From: Streptomyces sp. YIM 121038 | GTDB taxonomy: Bacteria > Actinomycetota > Actinomycetes > Streptomycetales > Streptomycetaceae | Length of the DNA: 64,000 nt | NCBI RefSeq assembly: GCF_006088715.1 | Contig: NZ_CP030771.1 | Location: 930,001-994,000, forward strand | Direction: 5' to 3' | Shown: one piece after another, positions 40,096-64,000 of the stretch | Layout of the letters: each line of letters opens with the position of its first letter | Numbering within the stretch: the stretch's first letter is position 1 | Position numbers and translations under genes: made by a program | Notes under the pieces: model-generated | The model's database searches: none | Seen by the model: only the letters and a program-made list of their open reading frames with translations | Told to the model about the DNA's origin: nothing

Positions 40096-41060
40096 CAGTT
40101 CTCCTCCTGATACGCGTAGAATCCACGGCCGCTCTTGCGGCCGAGTTCGCCCCGGCGGACCTTGTCGAGCAGCAGGTCGCAGGGGCGGCAGCCGTCGTCT
40201 CCGGTGCGCTGGTGCAGGACTTTCAGGGAGTCCACCAAGTTGTCGATGCCGATGAGGTCGGCGGTGCGCAGCGGCCCGGTGGGATGGCCGAGGCAGCCCT
40301 CCATGAGGGCGTCGACGTCCTCGGCGGTCGCGGTGCCCTCCTGCACCACCCGGGCCGCGTCGTTGATCATCGGGTGCAGGACGCGGCTGGTGACGAAGCC
40401 GGGGGCGTCGCGCACGACGACCTGCTGCCGCCCCAGCGCGGTGAGCAGCGCGCCGGCGGCGGCCATGGTCGTGCCGCCGGTCCGCGCGCCCCGGATGACC
40501 TCCACGGTCGGGATGAGGTACGGCGGGTTCATGAAGTGGGTGCCGATGACGTCCTGGGGGCGCTCGGCGTACCCGGCGAGTTCGTCGATGGGAATGGACG
40601 AGGTGTTGGAGATCAGCGGGGTGCCGGGGCGCACCCGTGCCGAGACCTCGGCGAGCGCCTTGGCCTTGAGTTCGGCGACCTCCGTGATGGCCTCGATGAC
40701 GGCGGTGGCGTCGCCGACGCCGTCCGTTCCGGTGGCCCGGGCCAGGGCTCCGGTGGCGGCGCCCGCCGGGAGCCGTCCCATGAGCTGGGCCATGCGCAGC
40801 TCGCGGTCGATGTCGTCCTGGGCCCGGTCGAGCCGCTCGGCGTCGACGTCGACGAGCAGGACCGGGACGCCGTGCCCGAGGGCGAGGGCGGTGATGCCCA
40901 CGCCCATCACCCCGGCGCCGAGGACGGCGATCCGGTGCGGGCCGTGGCCGGTGTCCGGGTCGGGGCCGGTGTCCGGGTCGGGAGCGGTGTCTGGATCGCG
41001 AGCGGTGTCCGGGTCGGGGGCGGTGGGCGTCTCGGGGGCTGTGGGTGGCGCTTGCGTCAT
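40095..41060 (-). CDS. fkbK: 3-hydroxyacyl-CoA dehydrogenase-like oxidase (FkbK)
   Basis: The 321-residue protein has an NAD Rossmann motif (IAVLGAGVMGVGITALALGH), the catalytic-region NTSSIPIDELAGYAERPQDV with His in VIGTHFMNPPYLIPTVEVI, and the C-terminal dimer domain ending LGRKSGRGFYAYQEEN. In this pathway it oxidises the glyceryl-ACP hydroxyl. The first 40 residues are an unusual low-complexity Pro/Asp/Thr repeat (four PDPDT-like units) before the fold starts, encoded by an 18-bp tandem repeat. The ATG at 41060 has GGAGAGG upstream. It lies 28 bp after the PKS thioesterase gene, in the same operon. Confidence 0.94.
   Translation of the reverse strand: MTQAPPTAPETPTAPDPDTARDPDTAPDPDTGPDPDTGHGPHRIAVLGAGVMGVGITALALGHGVPVLLVDVDAERLDRAQDDIDRELRMAQLMGRLPAGAATGALARATGTDGVGDATAVIEAITEVAELKAKALAEVSARVRPGTPLISNTSSIPIDELAGYAERPQDVIGTHFMNPPYLIPTVEVIRGARTGGTTMAAAGALLTALGRQQVVVRDAPGFVTSRVLHPMINDAARVVQEGTATAEDVDALMEGCLGHPTGPLRTADLIGIDNLVDSLKVLHQRTGDDGCRPCDLLLDKVRRGELGRKSGRGFYAYQEEN
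40950..41021. repeat. Four 18-bp tandem repeats in fkbK 5' end
   Basis: Units begin at 40950, 40968, 40986 and 41004 (GGTGTCCGGGTCGGGGCC and variants). They encode the DPDTxP repeats at the N-terminus of the FkbK-like protein and are likely prone to copy-number change. Confidence 0.9.
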
Positions 41061-41088
41061 GCGCCTCTCCTAGGTCGCTGATGGGTGG

Positions 41089-47277
<6,189 letters not shown>

Positions 47278-47302
47278 GTTCTTCCTTTCCTTGCGCGCCG
47301 GA

Positions 47303-50300
47303 TCAGGCACGATCGCCGCCGCCCAGTGCCATGCGCACGAGGCCGTCCAGTTCCATCTCCCTGATCGCCGCGGGGTCGTCCGCCGGGTCCGCTCCCCCGC
47401 CGTCCGCCCCGGCCGGGGCCCGGTCCCCGGGTTCCGTGAGGCGCAGCAGGGCGTCCAGGAGCCCTGCCTCGCGCAGCCGTGCCACGGGGACGGCTGCGAG
47501 GCGGCGTTGGAGCTCCCGGTCGCCGTCCGGGCGGCGGGGGGCGGCGGGCGCGGTGGCCGGGGCGAGGCGCGCGGTCACGTACGCGGCCGCGGCGGCCGGG
47601 GTGGGGTGGTCGAAGACGAGGGTCGCGGGCAGGCGCAGGCCGGTCGCCGCGTTGAGGCGGTTGCGCAGGTCGACGGCCGTCAGGGAGTCGAACCCGAGGT
47701 CCTTGAAGGCCTGTTCCGGGTCGATGGCGTCGGGGCCGCCGTGCCCGAGGACGTCGGCGACGCGGGCCCGCACCACCTCCTCGATCCGCTCCCGGCGCTC
47801 CTCGGCGCCCAGCCCGGCCAACTGCTCGCGCAGCGAGGCCACTTGGGTGGCATCGGTGCCCGTGGCCGCGGGCCGGGCGGCGCGGACGAGGCCGCGCAGG
47901 AGCGGGGGCACGGTGCCGCTCGCGGCGCCCGCCCGCAGCCGGGCGGCGTCGAGGCGCACGGGCACGAGCAGGGCGTCGGCGCGGCGCAGCGCCGCGTCGA
48001 ACAGCGCGAGTCCCTGGGCGTCGGACAGCGCGGTGACACCGCCGCGGGTCATCCGCCGCAGCCCGGTGGCGTCCAGCGTGCCCGTCATGTCACCGGCCTG
48101 CTCCCACAGGCCCCAGGCGAGGGACTGGGCGGGGAGCCCGGCGGCGCGGCGGTGCTGGGCCAGGGCGTCCAGGTAGCCGTTGGCGGCGGCGTAGTTGGCC
48201 TGGCCCGCGTTGCCGATGACGCCCGCGGCGGAGGAGAAGAGGACGAACGCGGACAGCGGCAGGCCGCGGGTCGCCCCGTGCAGGGCGAGGGCCCCGTCGA
48301 CCTTGGGCCGCAGGACGCGGTCCAGGCGCTCGGGCGTGAGCGAGGCGAGGACCCCGTCGTCGAGGACGCCCGCGGCGTGCACGACCGCGGTGAGCGGATG
48401 CGCGGCGGGCACGCCCGCGACGAGCCGCGCCACGGCGTCCGGCTCCGCGACGTCGCAGGCCGCGAACTCCGCCTGCGCGCCCAGGGCCCGGAGGTCGGCG
48501 AGCAGCGCGTCGGCGCCGGGTGTGCCGGCGCCGCGCCGCCCGGCCAGGAGCAGCCGGCGCACCCCGTGCCGGGCCGCGAGGTGGCGGGCCACGAGCCCGC
48601 CGAGCGCCCCGCCCGCGCCGGTGATCAGGACGGTGCCGTCCGGATCGAAGGGCACGGGGCCTTCGTCGGCGTCCTCCGGTGCCTCCACCCGGGCGAGCCG
48701 GGCGACGCGCACTTCTTCGCCGCGTACGGCGATCTGGGGCTCGTCCAGGTCCAGGGCGCCGGGCAGCACGGCGAGCAGCGCGTCGTGGTCCGGCGCGTCG
48801 GCGAGGACGAAGCGGTCGGGGTGCTCGGACTGGGCCGAGCGCACCAGTCCGCGCAGCGCGGCGGCGGCCGGGTCGCTCACCGCGTCGCCCGGCCCGGCGC
48901 ACACGGCCCCGCTGGTGAGGAACACCAGGCGGGCGTCGGCGAACCGGTCGTCGGCGAGCCAGTCCTTGAGGAGCGTGAGGGTGTCGCGTACGAGGGTGTG
49001 GACGGCGGTCGCGTCGTCCCCGGCGGCTTCGGAGCGGGGCACCAGGACCACGTCGGGCACGGGTGCGCCCCGGTCGACGGCCGCGGCGAGGCCCGCGAGG
49101 CCCGGGTAGGTGTCGGGCAGCGCCAGGCCGGGGCCGAGCGCGGCCCAGCGGGCGGGCGGCACGGGACCCGCGGGCGCCGGGGCGGGCACGGCGGTCCACT
49201 CCAGGCGGTACAGGGAGTCGTGCGCCGCGGGTGCGGTGGCGCCGCGCAGGGCGGCGACGTCGACGGCGCGCACGGCGAGGCCGGTGACCGTGGCCACGGG
49301 GCGGCCGGAGGGGTCGCTCGCGGTGAGCGACACCGAGCCGTCACCGCCCTGGGTCAGGCGCACCCGCAGCTCGGTGGCGCCGGAGGCGTGCAGGGTGACG
49401 CCGGTCCACGCGAACGGCAGCCGCGCGGTGCCCGGTTCGAGGTCCGGGCCGCTTGCGGTGCCGGGCGCGAGCCACAGGCCCTGGAGCGCGGCGTCGAGCA
49501 GGGCGGGGTGGATGCCGAAGGCGGCGGCCGCCGGGTGCTGGTCCTGGCCGAGGGACACCTCGGTGAACAGGTCGCCGCCGCGCCGCCAGGCGGTGCGCAG
49601 GCCCTGGAAGGCCGGGCCGTAGCCGTATCCGGACGCGGCGAAGCGCGCGTACAGGTCGCCGACGTCGACGGGCTCGGCACCGGCCGGGGGCCAGCTCCCG
49701 GCCGGTGCCGGCGTGTCCTGCCCGGCGGCTTCGGCCAGGGTTCCGGTGGCGTGCGCCGTCCACGGGGCGTCGGTGGCGTCCTCCGGCCGCGCGTGCACGT
49801 CCAGGGTCCGGCGGCCGGTGGCGTCCGGGGCGCCCACCCGCACCTGGAGGCGGACGCCGCCGGACGCGGGAAGCACCAGCGGTGCCTGGAGGGTGAGTTC
49901 CTCCACGACGGGGCACCCGGCCTCGTCGCCCGCGCGCACCGCGAGGTCGACGAACGCGGCGCCGGGCAGCAGGACCACGCCGGACACGGCGTGGTCGGCG
50001 AGCCAGGGGTGGCTGCGCACCGAGATCCGGCCGCTGAGCAGGATCTCACCGGTCTCGGCGAGTTCGACGGCCGCCGCGAGCAGCGGGTGCCCGGTGCTGC
50101 CGAGGCCCGCGGCGGTGACGTCGCCGCCGGTCTCCGGGCCGGGCACCGCCCAGTACGCCTGGTGCTGGAAGGCGTACGTGGGCAGCTCGACGCGGCGGGC
50201 GCCGGTGCCCGCGAAGAGCGGCGACCAGTCGACGGGGACGCCGTGGGCCCAGGCCTCGCCGAGGGAGCGGAGCAGGCGTTCGGTGCCGCCCTCGCCGCGC

Positions 50301-53300
50301 CGCAGCGTCCCGAGCACGGCGGCGTCGGCACCGGCCGACTCCAGGGTCTCCTCGACCGCGGGGGTGAGCACCGGGTGCGGGCTGACCTCGATGTACGTGC
50401 GGTGTCCTGCGGCGGCGAGCGCGCGCACCGCGGACTCGAAGCCCACCGTGCGGCGGAGGTTGGCGTACCAGTAGCGGGCGTCCATCCGGGAGGTGTCCAG
50501 CCACTCGTCCGTCACCGTGGAGTACAGCGGGACGTCGGCGGTGGCGGGTTCGACGTCCTTGAGCGCGCTGAGGAGTTCGGCTTCGAGGCGGTCCATGTGG
50601 GCGCAGTGGGAGGCGTATGTGACGTCGACGCGCCGGGCCCGTACGCCGTCCGCCGCGCAGGCCTCCATGAGTTCGTCCAGGGCGTCGGCGTCGCCCGAGA
50701 CCACCACGGCCGACGGGCCGTTGACGGCCGCGACCGACAGGCGTCCGGCCCAGGCGGCGATCCGGTCGGTGGCCCGCGGCGCGGGCAGCGCGAGCGAGAC
50801 CATGCCGCCGTGCCCGGCGAGCCTGGCGATCGCGCGGCTGCGCAGGGCGACGACCTTCGCCCCGTCCTCCAGGGTGAGCGCGCCGGCCACCACGGCGGCG
50901 GCGATCTCGCCCTGGGAGTGTCCGACGACGGCGTCGGGGACCACGCCGTACGCGCGCCACAGCCGTGCCAGCGACACCATCACGGCGAACAGGACGGGCT
51001 GCACCACGTCGACGCGGTCCAGGCCGGTGCCGTCGCGCACCACGTCGAGCAGGGACCACTCGACGTGCGGGGCCAGCGCGGCCGCGCACGCGTGCAGGGC
51101 CTCGGCGAACTCCGGTGCCTCGTCGAGGAGTTGGCGGGCCATGCCGGTCCACTGCGAGCCCTGTCCCGGGAACATCAGGACGGTGCGGGCGTCGGGGTCC
51201 GCGAGGCCGGTCACGGCGGGGGCCGCGCCCGTGACCCACTCCCGCAGGGCGGGCAGGAGCCGGTCGTGGCCGCCGACGAGGACGGCGCGGTGCGGGAAGG
51301 CGGTGCGGCCGGTGAGCGAGAGGGCGACGTCCACCGGGTCGGGCGTGCACCCGCCCGCTTCCGTACCCGCGTCCCCTTCCGCTTCCGTGCCCGTGCCCGT
51401 CATGGTGTACGCGGCTGTCGGCCCGTCCCCGCCCGTCAGGTGCTGGAGCAGGCGTCCGGCCTGGTCGCGCAGGGCGTCGGCCGACCTGGCCGACAGGATC
51501 CACGGCAGGGCGGGGGCGGTGCGGGTGCGCTCGGACTCCGGGGCGGCGGGCTCCGGGGCCTGTTCCAGGACGACGTGGGCGTTGGTGCCGCTGAGCCCGA
51601 AGGAGGAGACGCCCGCGCGGCGGGGCCTGCCCGTGTCGGGCCACTCCTCGGCCTCGGTGACGAGCGCCACGTCGCCCGCGCTCCAGTCCACGTGGGTGGT
51701 GGGCTTCTCGGCGTGGAGCGTGGCGGGGACGGTGGCGTGGCGCAGGGCCAGGACCGTCTTCATGACGCCCGCGACGCCCGAAAGGGCCTGGGTGTGACCG
51801 ATGTTGGACTTCAGGGAGCCGACGAGGAGGGGGCGCCCCTCGGGCCGGTCCTGGCCGTAGGTGGCGAGGAGCGCCTGGGCCTCGATGGGGTCGCCCAGGG
51901 TGGTGCCGGTGCCGTGGGCCTCCACCACGTCGACGTCCGCGCCGGAGAGTCCCGCGTCGGCGAGCGCGGCGCGGATGACGCGCTGCTGGCTCGGTCCGTT
52001 GGGGGCCGAGAGGCCGTTGCTGGCGCCGTCCTGGTTGACGGCGGAGCCCCGCAGGACGGCGAGGACGGGGTGGCCGTGGCGGCGGGCGTCGGAGAGGCGT
52101 TCGACGAGGAGCACTCCGGCGCCCTCGCTCATGCCCATGCCGTCGGCGGTGTCCCCGAACGCCTTGCAGCGGCCGTCGGCGGCGAGGCCGCGCTGCCGCG
52201 AGAAGCTGACGAGGGCGCCGGGCGTCGCCATCACGGCGACTCCGCCGACCAGGGCGAGCGAGCAGTCCCCCGCGCGCAGCGCCCGGGCGGCCAGGTGCAG
52301 GGCGACCAGCGAGGAGGAGCAGGCGGTGTCGACGGTGACCGCGGGCCCCTCCAGGCCCAGGGTGTAGGCGACGCGGCCGGAGACCACGCTGGGCGCGCTG
52401 CCGGTGAGCAGATGGCCCTCGCCCTCCGTGGAGCGGGCCACGGCGGAGGCGTAGTCGCTGTAGTTGACGCCGGTGAAGACGCCGGTGCGGCTGCCGCGCA
52501 GGGCCTGCGGGTCGAGGCCCGCGCGCTCCAGGGCCTCCCAGGAGGTCTCCAGGAGGAGGCGCTGCTGGGGGTCCATGGCGAGGGCCTCGCGCGGCGAGAT
52601 GCCGAAGAACGCCGGGTCGAAGTCGGCGGCGTCGTGGAGGAATCCGCCGTGCCGGGTGGTGACGGTGCCCGGGTTCTCCGGGTCGGGGTCGTAGAGCGCG
52701 TCGAGGTCCCAGCCGCGGCCTGTGGGGAAGCCGGTGACGGCGTCCCCGCGGTCGGCCAGGAGCCGCCACAGCGCGTCGGGGGTGGTGATGCCGCCGGGCA
52801 GGCGGCAGCCCATGGAGACGACGGCGAGCGGCTCGTCGGCGGCCCCGGGGACGGGCTCCCGGGTCTCCCGCGCCGCTTCCTCCGCTTCCTCCGCTTCCTC
52901 CGCGCCGAGCAGGCGGGTCCCCAGGTGGTCGGCGAGGGCGGTGGCCGAGGGGTGGTCGAAGACGAGGGTCGACGGGAGGCGCAGGCCGGTGGCCCGGGTG
53001 AGGCGGTTGCGGAGTTCGACCGCGGTCAGGGACGCGAAGCCGAGCTCCTGGAAGGCCCTGCCGGGCGGCACGGCGTCGGCGGAGTCGTGGCCGAGCACGG
53101 CGGCGGCGTGCTCGCGGACGAGGCCGAGGAGCAGCCGGGACCGGTCGGCGGGCCGCCGCAGCGCGGCGAGGCGTCCGCGCAGCTCCGCGGCGGCCGGGGC
53201 CCGGTCGTCGCCGTCCTGCCCCGCCAGGGCGCGGCGGGCCTCGGCGACGCCCGTCAGGAGCGGGCTGGGGCGGCCGGAGGTGAACACCGGGGCGAACTGG

Positions 53301-56300
53301 GCCCAGTCGACGTCGGCGACGGTCACGAGCGTCTCGTCGTCGTCGAGGATGTGCTGGAGGGCGGCGAGGGCCCGCTCGGCGTCGATCCGGGGCAGTCCGT
53401 GCTCCTCCAGGTTGAACAGGTCGGCGTCCGCGCCGGTGGCGGGCGGCGCCCACGGGTTCTCGGCCCGCCAGATGCCCCAGTCGACGGTGGTCGCGGTCAG
53501 ACCGCGGCCGCGCCGGTGCTGCGCGAGGGCGTCGAGGTGGGCGTTGGCCGCGGAGTACGCGCCGTGGTCGCCGCTGCCCCACACGCCCGCGATGGACGAG
53601 AAGAGGACGAACGCGTCGAGCTCGCGGTCGAGGAGCGCGTCGAGGTGGGCGGCGCCCGCGGCCTTGGCCGCGACGACGTGCTCGTACGCCGCGACGGGGA
53701 TGGTGTCCAGCGGGGCCAGCGCGATGTACGCGGCGGCGTGCACGACGGCGGTGACGGGGGTGCCCTGGGCGTCGAGTTCGGCGAGGAGCCGCTCGACCTG
53801 GGCGCGGTCGGCCAGGTCGCAGCAGGGCATCGTGACCGTCGTACCGAACGCGGCGAGTTCGGCGGTGAGCTCGGCGGCCCCGGGGGCGTCCGCGCCGCGG
53901 CGCCCGGGCAGGACGAGGCGGTCGGCGCCGGCGCGCGCGAGCCAGCGGGCGAGGTGGGGGCCGAGGGCGCCGGTGCCGCCGGTGAGCAGGACCGTGCCGC
54001 GGGGCCGCCAGGTGCGGCCGGGGCGGGCCGCGGGGCGGGGCGCGCGGACAAGGCGCCGGGCGTACAGGCCGCCCGTGCGCACGGCGAGCTGGTCCTCGCC
54101 GCCGACGCCGCCGAGCGCGGCGCACAGCCGTTCTCCGGCGCGGGCGTCGAGTGCCTCGGGCAGGTCGACCAACCCGCCCCAGCGGCGCGGGTGTTCGAGG
54201 GCGGCGACCATGCCGGTGCCCCACACCTGTGCTTGCGCGGGCGCCGTGACCGGGTCGCCCGCCCCCGTGGAGACGGCTCCTCGGGTGGCGCACCACAGCG
54301 GCGCGTCGACACCCGCATTACCAAGGCCCCCGAGGTCCCCGAGCGCCTGGACGAGGGCGAGGGTGAGGGCGGTGCCGGTGGGGAGCCCCGGGTGGCGGGG
54401 GTGCGGCCGGTCGTCGAGCCCGAGCAGGGAGAGGACTCCGGCGAGGGGGCGTCCGTCGGCGGCGGCGGTGAGGGCCTCGGCGAGCCGGACGCGGTCGCTG
54501 TCCCCGTCGCCGTCGCCGTCGCCGGTCACGGTGACCTCGGCCGTGAGGACCTCCGCCCCGTGCTCGCGCAGGGCGCGTACCGTGCCGTTCTCCTCGTACC
54601 CCTCGGGGGTCAGGACCAGCCACGTCCCGTCGAGCGCGGGCGCTGCCGGGTCGGGGACGGGCTGCCAGTCCACGCGGTAGCGCCAGTCGTCGTACGGGTC
54701 CGCGGCGGTGCGGCGCTCGGCGTCGGGCGTGGCGGGCGTGAGCCAGTGGCGGCGCTGCTGGAAGGGGTAGGTGGGCAGGTCGACGCGCCGGGCGCCGCGG
54801 CCCTCGTACACGCGGGACCACCGCACGGGGACGCCCCGGACCCACAGTTCGGCCGCGGAGGTGAGGGCGCGGCGCAGGCCGCCCTCGTCGCGGCGGAGGG
54901 TGCCGGTGACGACGGGGGCGACGGCGCCCGCGGCCTCGGCGGTGTCCTGGACGGGTCCGGTGAGGACGGGGTGCGGGGACACTTCGAGGAACACGCCGTG
55001 GCCCTGCTCGGCGAGGGCGCGGACGGCGGGGGCGAAGCGCACGGTCCCGCGGAGGTTGCGGTACCAGTACGCGGCGTCCATCGTCGTGGTGTCCAGCCAC
55101 TCCCCCGTGACGGTGGAGAGGAGGGGGATCCGCGCGGCGGCCGGGGTGATCCCGGCGAGGGCCGTCAGGATCTCGTCCTCGACGCGCTCCACGTGGGCGG
55201 AGTGCGAGGCGTAGTCGACGGGGATCGTGCGGGCGCGGACGGCGCGCTCCGCGCACCGGGCCGTCAGCTCGGCGAGGGCGGCCGCGTCGCCGGAGACCAC
55301 GACGGCGGCGGGCCCGTTGAGGGCGGCGACGGACAGGCGTCCGCCCCACGGGGCGATCAGTTCGTCGGCCCGTTCGCGCGGTACGGCGAGGGAGACCATG
55401 CCGCCGTCGCCCGCGAGCGCGGCGATGGCGCGGCTGCGCAGGGCGACGACCTTCGCCCCGTCCGCCAGGGACAGCGCACCGGCGACCACGGCCGCCGCGA
55501 TCTCGCCCTGCGAGTGCCCCACCACGGCGTCCGGCACGACGCCCCAGGAGCGCCAGAGCGCGGCCAGGGACACCATCGTGGCGAACAGCGCGGGCTGGAC
55601 GACGTCGACCCGGTCGAGCGGCGCCGCACCCGGCGCGGCGCGGACGACGTCCCGCAGCGACCAGTCCACGTGCGGGGCGAGCGCGTCCTCGCAGGCGGCC
55701 ATGGAGCGCGCGAACTCGGGTGCGCTGTCGAGGAGTTCGCCGCCCATGCCGGGCCATTGGGAGCCCTGCCCGGGGAAGACCAGGGCGATCCGGCCGGGCG
55801 CGGGTTCGGCGGTGCCGGTGACGGCGGCCGCGGCGTTCTCCGGGTCGCGGGCCACCTCCGTGAGGAGGGAGAGGAGTTCGTCGCGGTCGGCGGCCGTCAC
55901 GGCGGCCCGGTGCGTGAAGGCCGTGCGCGTGGTGGCGAGCGCGTGGCCGATGTCGACGGGGCGGGCCCGCGGGTCGGCGGCGACCCGCGCCTTGAGGCGT
56001 ACGGCCTGGTCGCGCAGGGCGGCGGCGGTGCGCCCCGAGAGCAGGCACGGGACGGCGGGGGGAGCCTCCCGCGTCGGCCGCGGCTCGGGGCCGGGGTCCT
56101 GCTCCGGGGGCTCGGGGGCCTGTTCCAGGATGACGTGGGCGTTGGTGCCGCTCATGCCGAAGGACGAGACGCCCGCGCGCCGCGGTCTGTCCGTGGCGGG
56201 CCACTGCCGCGCCTCGGTCAGGAGGGAGACGGCGCCCGCGGCCCAGTCCGCGTGCGGCGTCGGCTCGGTGATGTGCAGGGAGCGCGGCAGGAGGCCGTGG

Positions 56301-57489
56301 CGCAGGGCCAGGACGGTCTTGATGACACCAGCGACTCCGGCGGCGGCCTGGGTGTGGCCGATGTTGGACTTGAGCGAGCCGAGCCACAGGGGCCGTTCGG
56401 CGGGCCGGCCCCGGCCGTAGGTGGCGAGCAGCGCGTCGGCCTCGATGGGGTCGCCGAGAGTGGTGCCGGTGCCGTGGGCCTCCACCGCGTCGACGTCCTG
56501 TGCCGCGAGTCCGGCGTCGGCGAGGGCGGCCTGGATGACGCGCTGCTGGGAGGGGCCGTTGGGGGCGGTGAGGCCGTTGCTGGCGCCGTCCTGGTTGACG
56601 GCGGAGCCGCGCAGGACGGCGAGGACGGGGTGGCCGTGGCGGCGGGCGTCGGAGAGGCGCTCCAGGAGGAGCACGCCGACGCCCTCGCCCCAGCCGGTGC
56701 CGTCGGCGGCGGCGGAGAACGGCTTGCACCGGCCGTCCCCGGACATCGCGCCCTGGCGGCTGAACTCGGTGAACACGGAGGGCCGCGACATCACCGTCAC
56801 GCCGCCGGTCAGGGCCAGCGAGCACTCGTCGGCGCGCAGGGCCCGGGCCGCCTGGTGCAGGGCGACGAGCGACGCGGAGCAGGCGGTGTCGACGGTGACG
56901 GCGGGGCCTTCGAGGCCGAGGGCGTAGGCGACGCGCCCCGACATGACGCTCATCGAGTTGCCGGTCATCAAGAAGCCCCGCACGGTGTCGGGCGCGCCCG
57001 TGCCCAGCTGGGCGTAGCCCTGGTCGATGGCGGCGGCGAACACTCCGGTGCGGCTGGCGCGCAGGGACGCCGGGTCGATGCCCGCGCGTTCGATCGCCTC
57101 CCAGGCGGCCTGGAGCAGCAGCCGCTGCTGGGGGTCCATGGCTACGGCCTCGTGCGGGGACACGGCGAAGAACTCGGCGTCGAAGTCGGCGGCGCCGTCG
57201 AGGAACGCGCCCCGGCAGGGCACGCCGTCCGCCGTGAGCAGCTCGGTGTCCCAGCCGCGGTCGCCGGGTACTCCGGTGACGGTGTCGCGGCCCGCGACGA
57301 GGAGGTCCCACAGCTCCTCGGGGGTGCGGACGCCGCCGGGGAAGCGGCAGCTCATCGAGACGACGGCGATCGGCTCGTGGCTCCTGGCCTCTGCCTCGCG
57401 CAGCCGTCGGCGGGTGTCGCGCAGGTCGATGGTGACGCGGTTGAGGTAGTCGCGCAGCTTCTGCTCGCTCTGCGGGCCCTGGACGGGAC

Positions 57490-57493
<4 letters not shown>
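47303..57493 (-). CDS. Type I PKS B: KS-AT-KR-ACP, KS-AT-DH-KR-ACP
   Basis: The product is 3,396 residues. Docking helix [20 protein letters not shown] is at 10-30. Module 1 has KS (40-460, Cys205), AT (568-865, Ser661 in [14 protein letters not shown] 761-764: methylmalonyl type), KR (about 935-1400) and ACP (Ser1488 in [11 protein letters not shown], an unusual Ala before Ser). The KR has Trp1305, His1310 and Tyr1313 and no LDD, so it is A2-type. Module 2 has KS (1554-1975, Cys1725), AT (YASH, methylmalonyl type), DH ([18 protein letters not shown]), KR (LDD, B1-type) and ACP (GFDSL). The tail [18 protein letters not shown] is a C-terminal docking domain. The GTG start overlaps the stop of PKS A (GTGA). 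Predicted output: C7 hydroxyl with C6 methyl, then C4-methyl with a C4=C5 alkene. Confidence 0.96.

Positions 57494-64000
<6,507 letters not shown>

Overview
The window is high-GC actinomycete DNA, almost certainly Streptomyces or a close relative such as Kitasatospora. Third codon positions are strongly G/C, GTG starts are common, TetR/LysR/MerR/MarR regulators are abundant, and there is a DasR-type operator, an ECF sigma factor with a SnoaL-like tail, and a large modular type I polyketide synthase (PKS). No rRNA, tRNA, CRISPR array or intact mobile element was found. Nothing was searched or computed outside the window; all family calls come from reading motifs.

Positions 1-36,500 are accessory chromosome, built largely from regulator/enzyme pairs transcribed divergently across a shared operator. 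These are LysR/VOC protein, TetR/amidase, MerR/ene-reductase, TetR/bicupin, HxlR/NmrA reductase, MerR/class IV aminotransferase, TetR/serine hydrolase, ECF sigma/carboxymuconolactone decarboxylase-like protein, LysR/DHDPS-like aldolase and TetR/alpha-beta hydrolase. Between them lie a beta-phosphoglucomutase plus GH65 phosphorylase operon (11.6-14.7 kb), an AA10 lytic polysaccharide monooxygenase with a DasR-type site (19.6-20.3 kb), an MFS exporter with MarR regulator (23.4-25.3 kb), a secreted beta-propeller (25.3 kb), a haloalkane dehalogenase-like enzyme (33.5 kb) and two small peptides (9.2 and 28.7 kb). Decay is visible: a frameshifted AraC gene at the left edge, remnants at 16.9-17.3 kb, a truncated DUF4232 gene at 22.8 kb, and a MarR-like gene at 30.6 kb whose frame runs about 320 bp antisense into its neighbour.

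Positions 36,600-64,000 are the end of a modular PKS cluster. An O-methyltransferase (fkbG-like, + strand) converges on a minus-strand operon reading, in transcription order, PKS A (partial, beyond the right edge), PKS B, PKS C with thioesterase, then fkbK-, fkbJ-, fkbI- and fkbH-like genes. The five fkb-type genes are the complete known set for methoxymalonyl-ACP. The four complete modules are KS-AT-DH-ER-KR-ACP, KS-AT-KR-ACP, KS-AT-DH-KR-ACP and KS-AT-DH-KR-ACP-TE. If the terminal AT uses methoxymalonyl-ACP, colinearity predicts C9 methylene, C8 methyl, C7 hydroxyl, C6 methyl, a C4-methyl C4=C5 alkene and a C2-methoxy C2=C3 alkene at the lactone carboxyl. That is the C1-C9 half of bafilomycin-type 16-membered plecomacrolides (V-ATPase inhibitors). 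The product class is inferred, because the early modules and tailoring genes lie outside the window. Two features set these PKS genes apart: a roughly 1-kb AT segment with foreign-looking codon use, and a terminal AT with Leu at the usual oxyanion-hole Gln.
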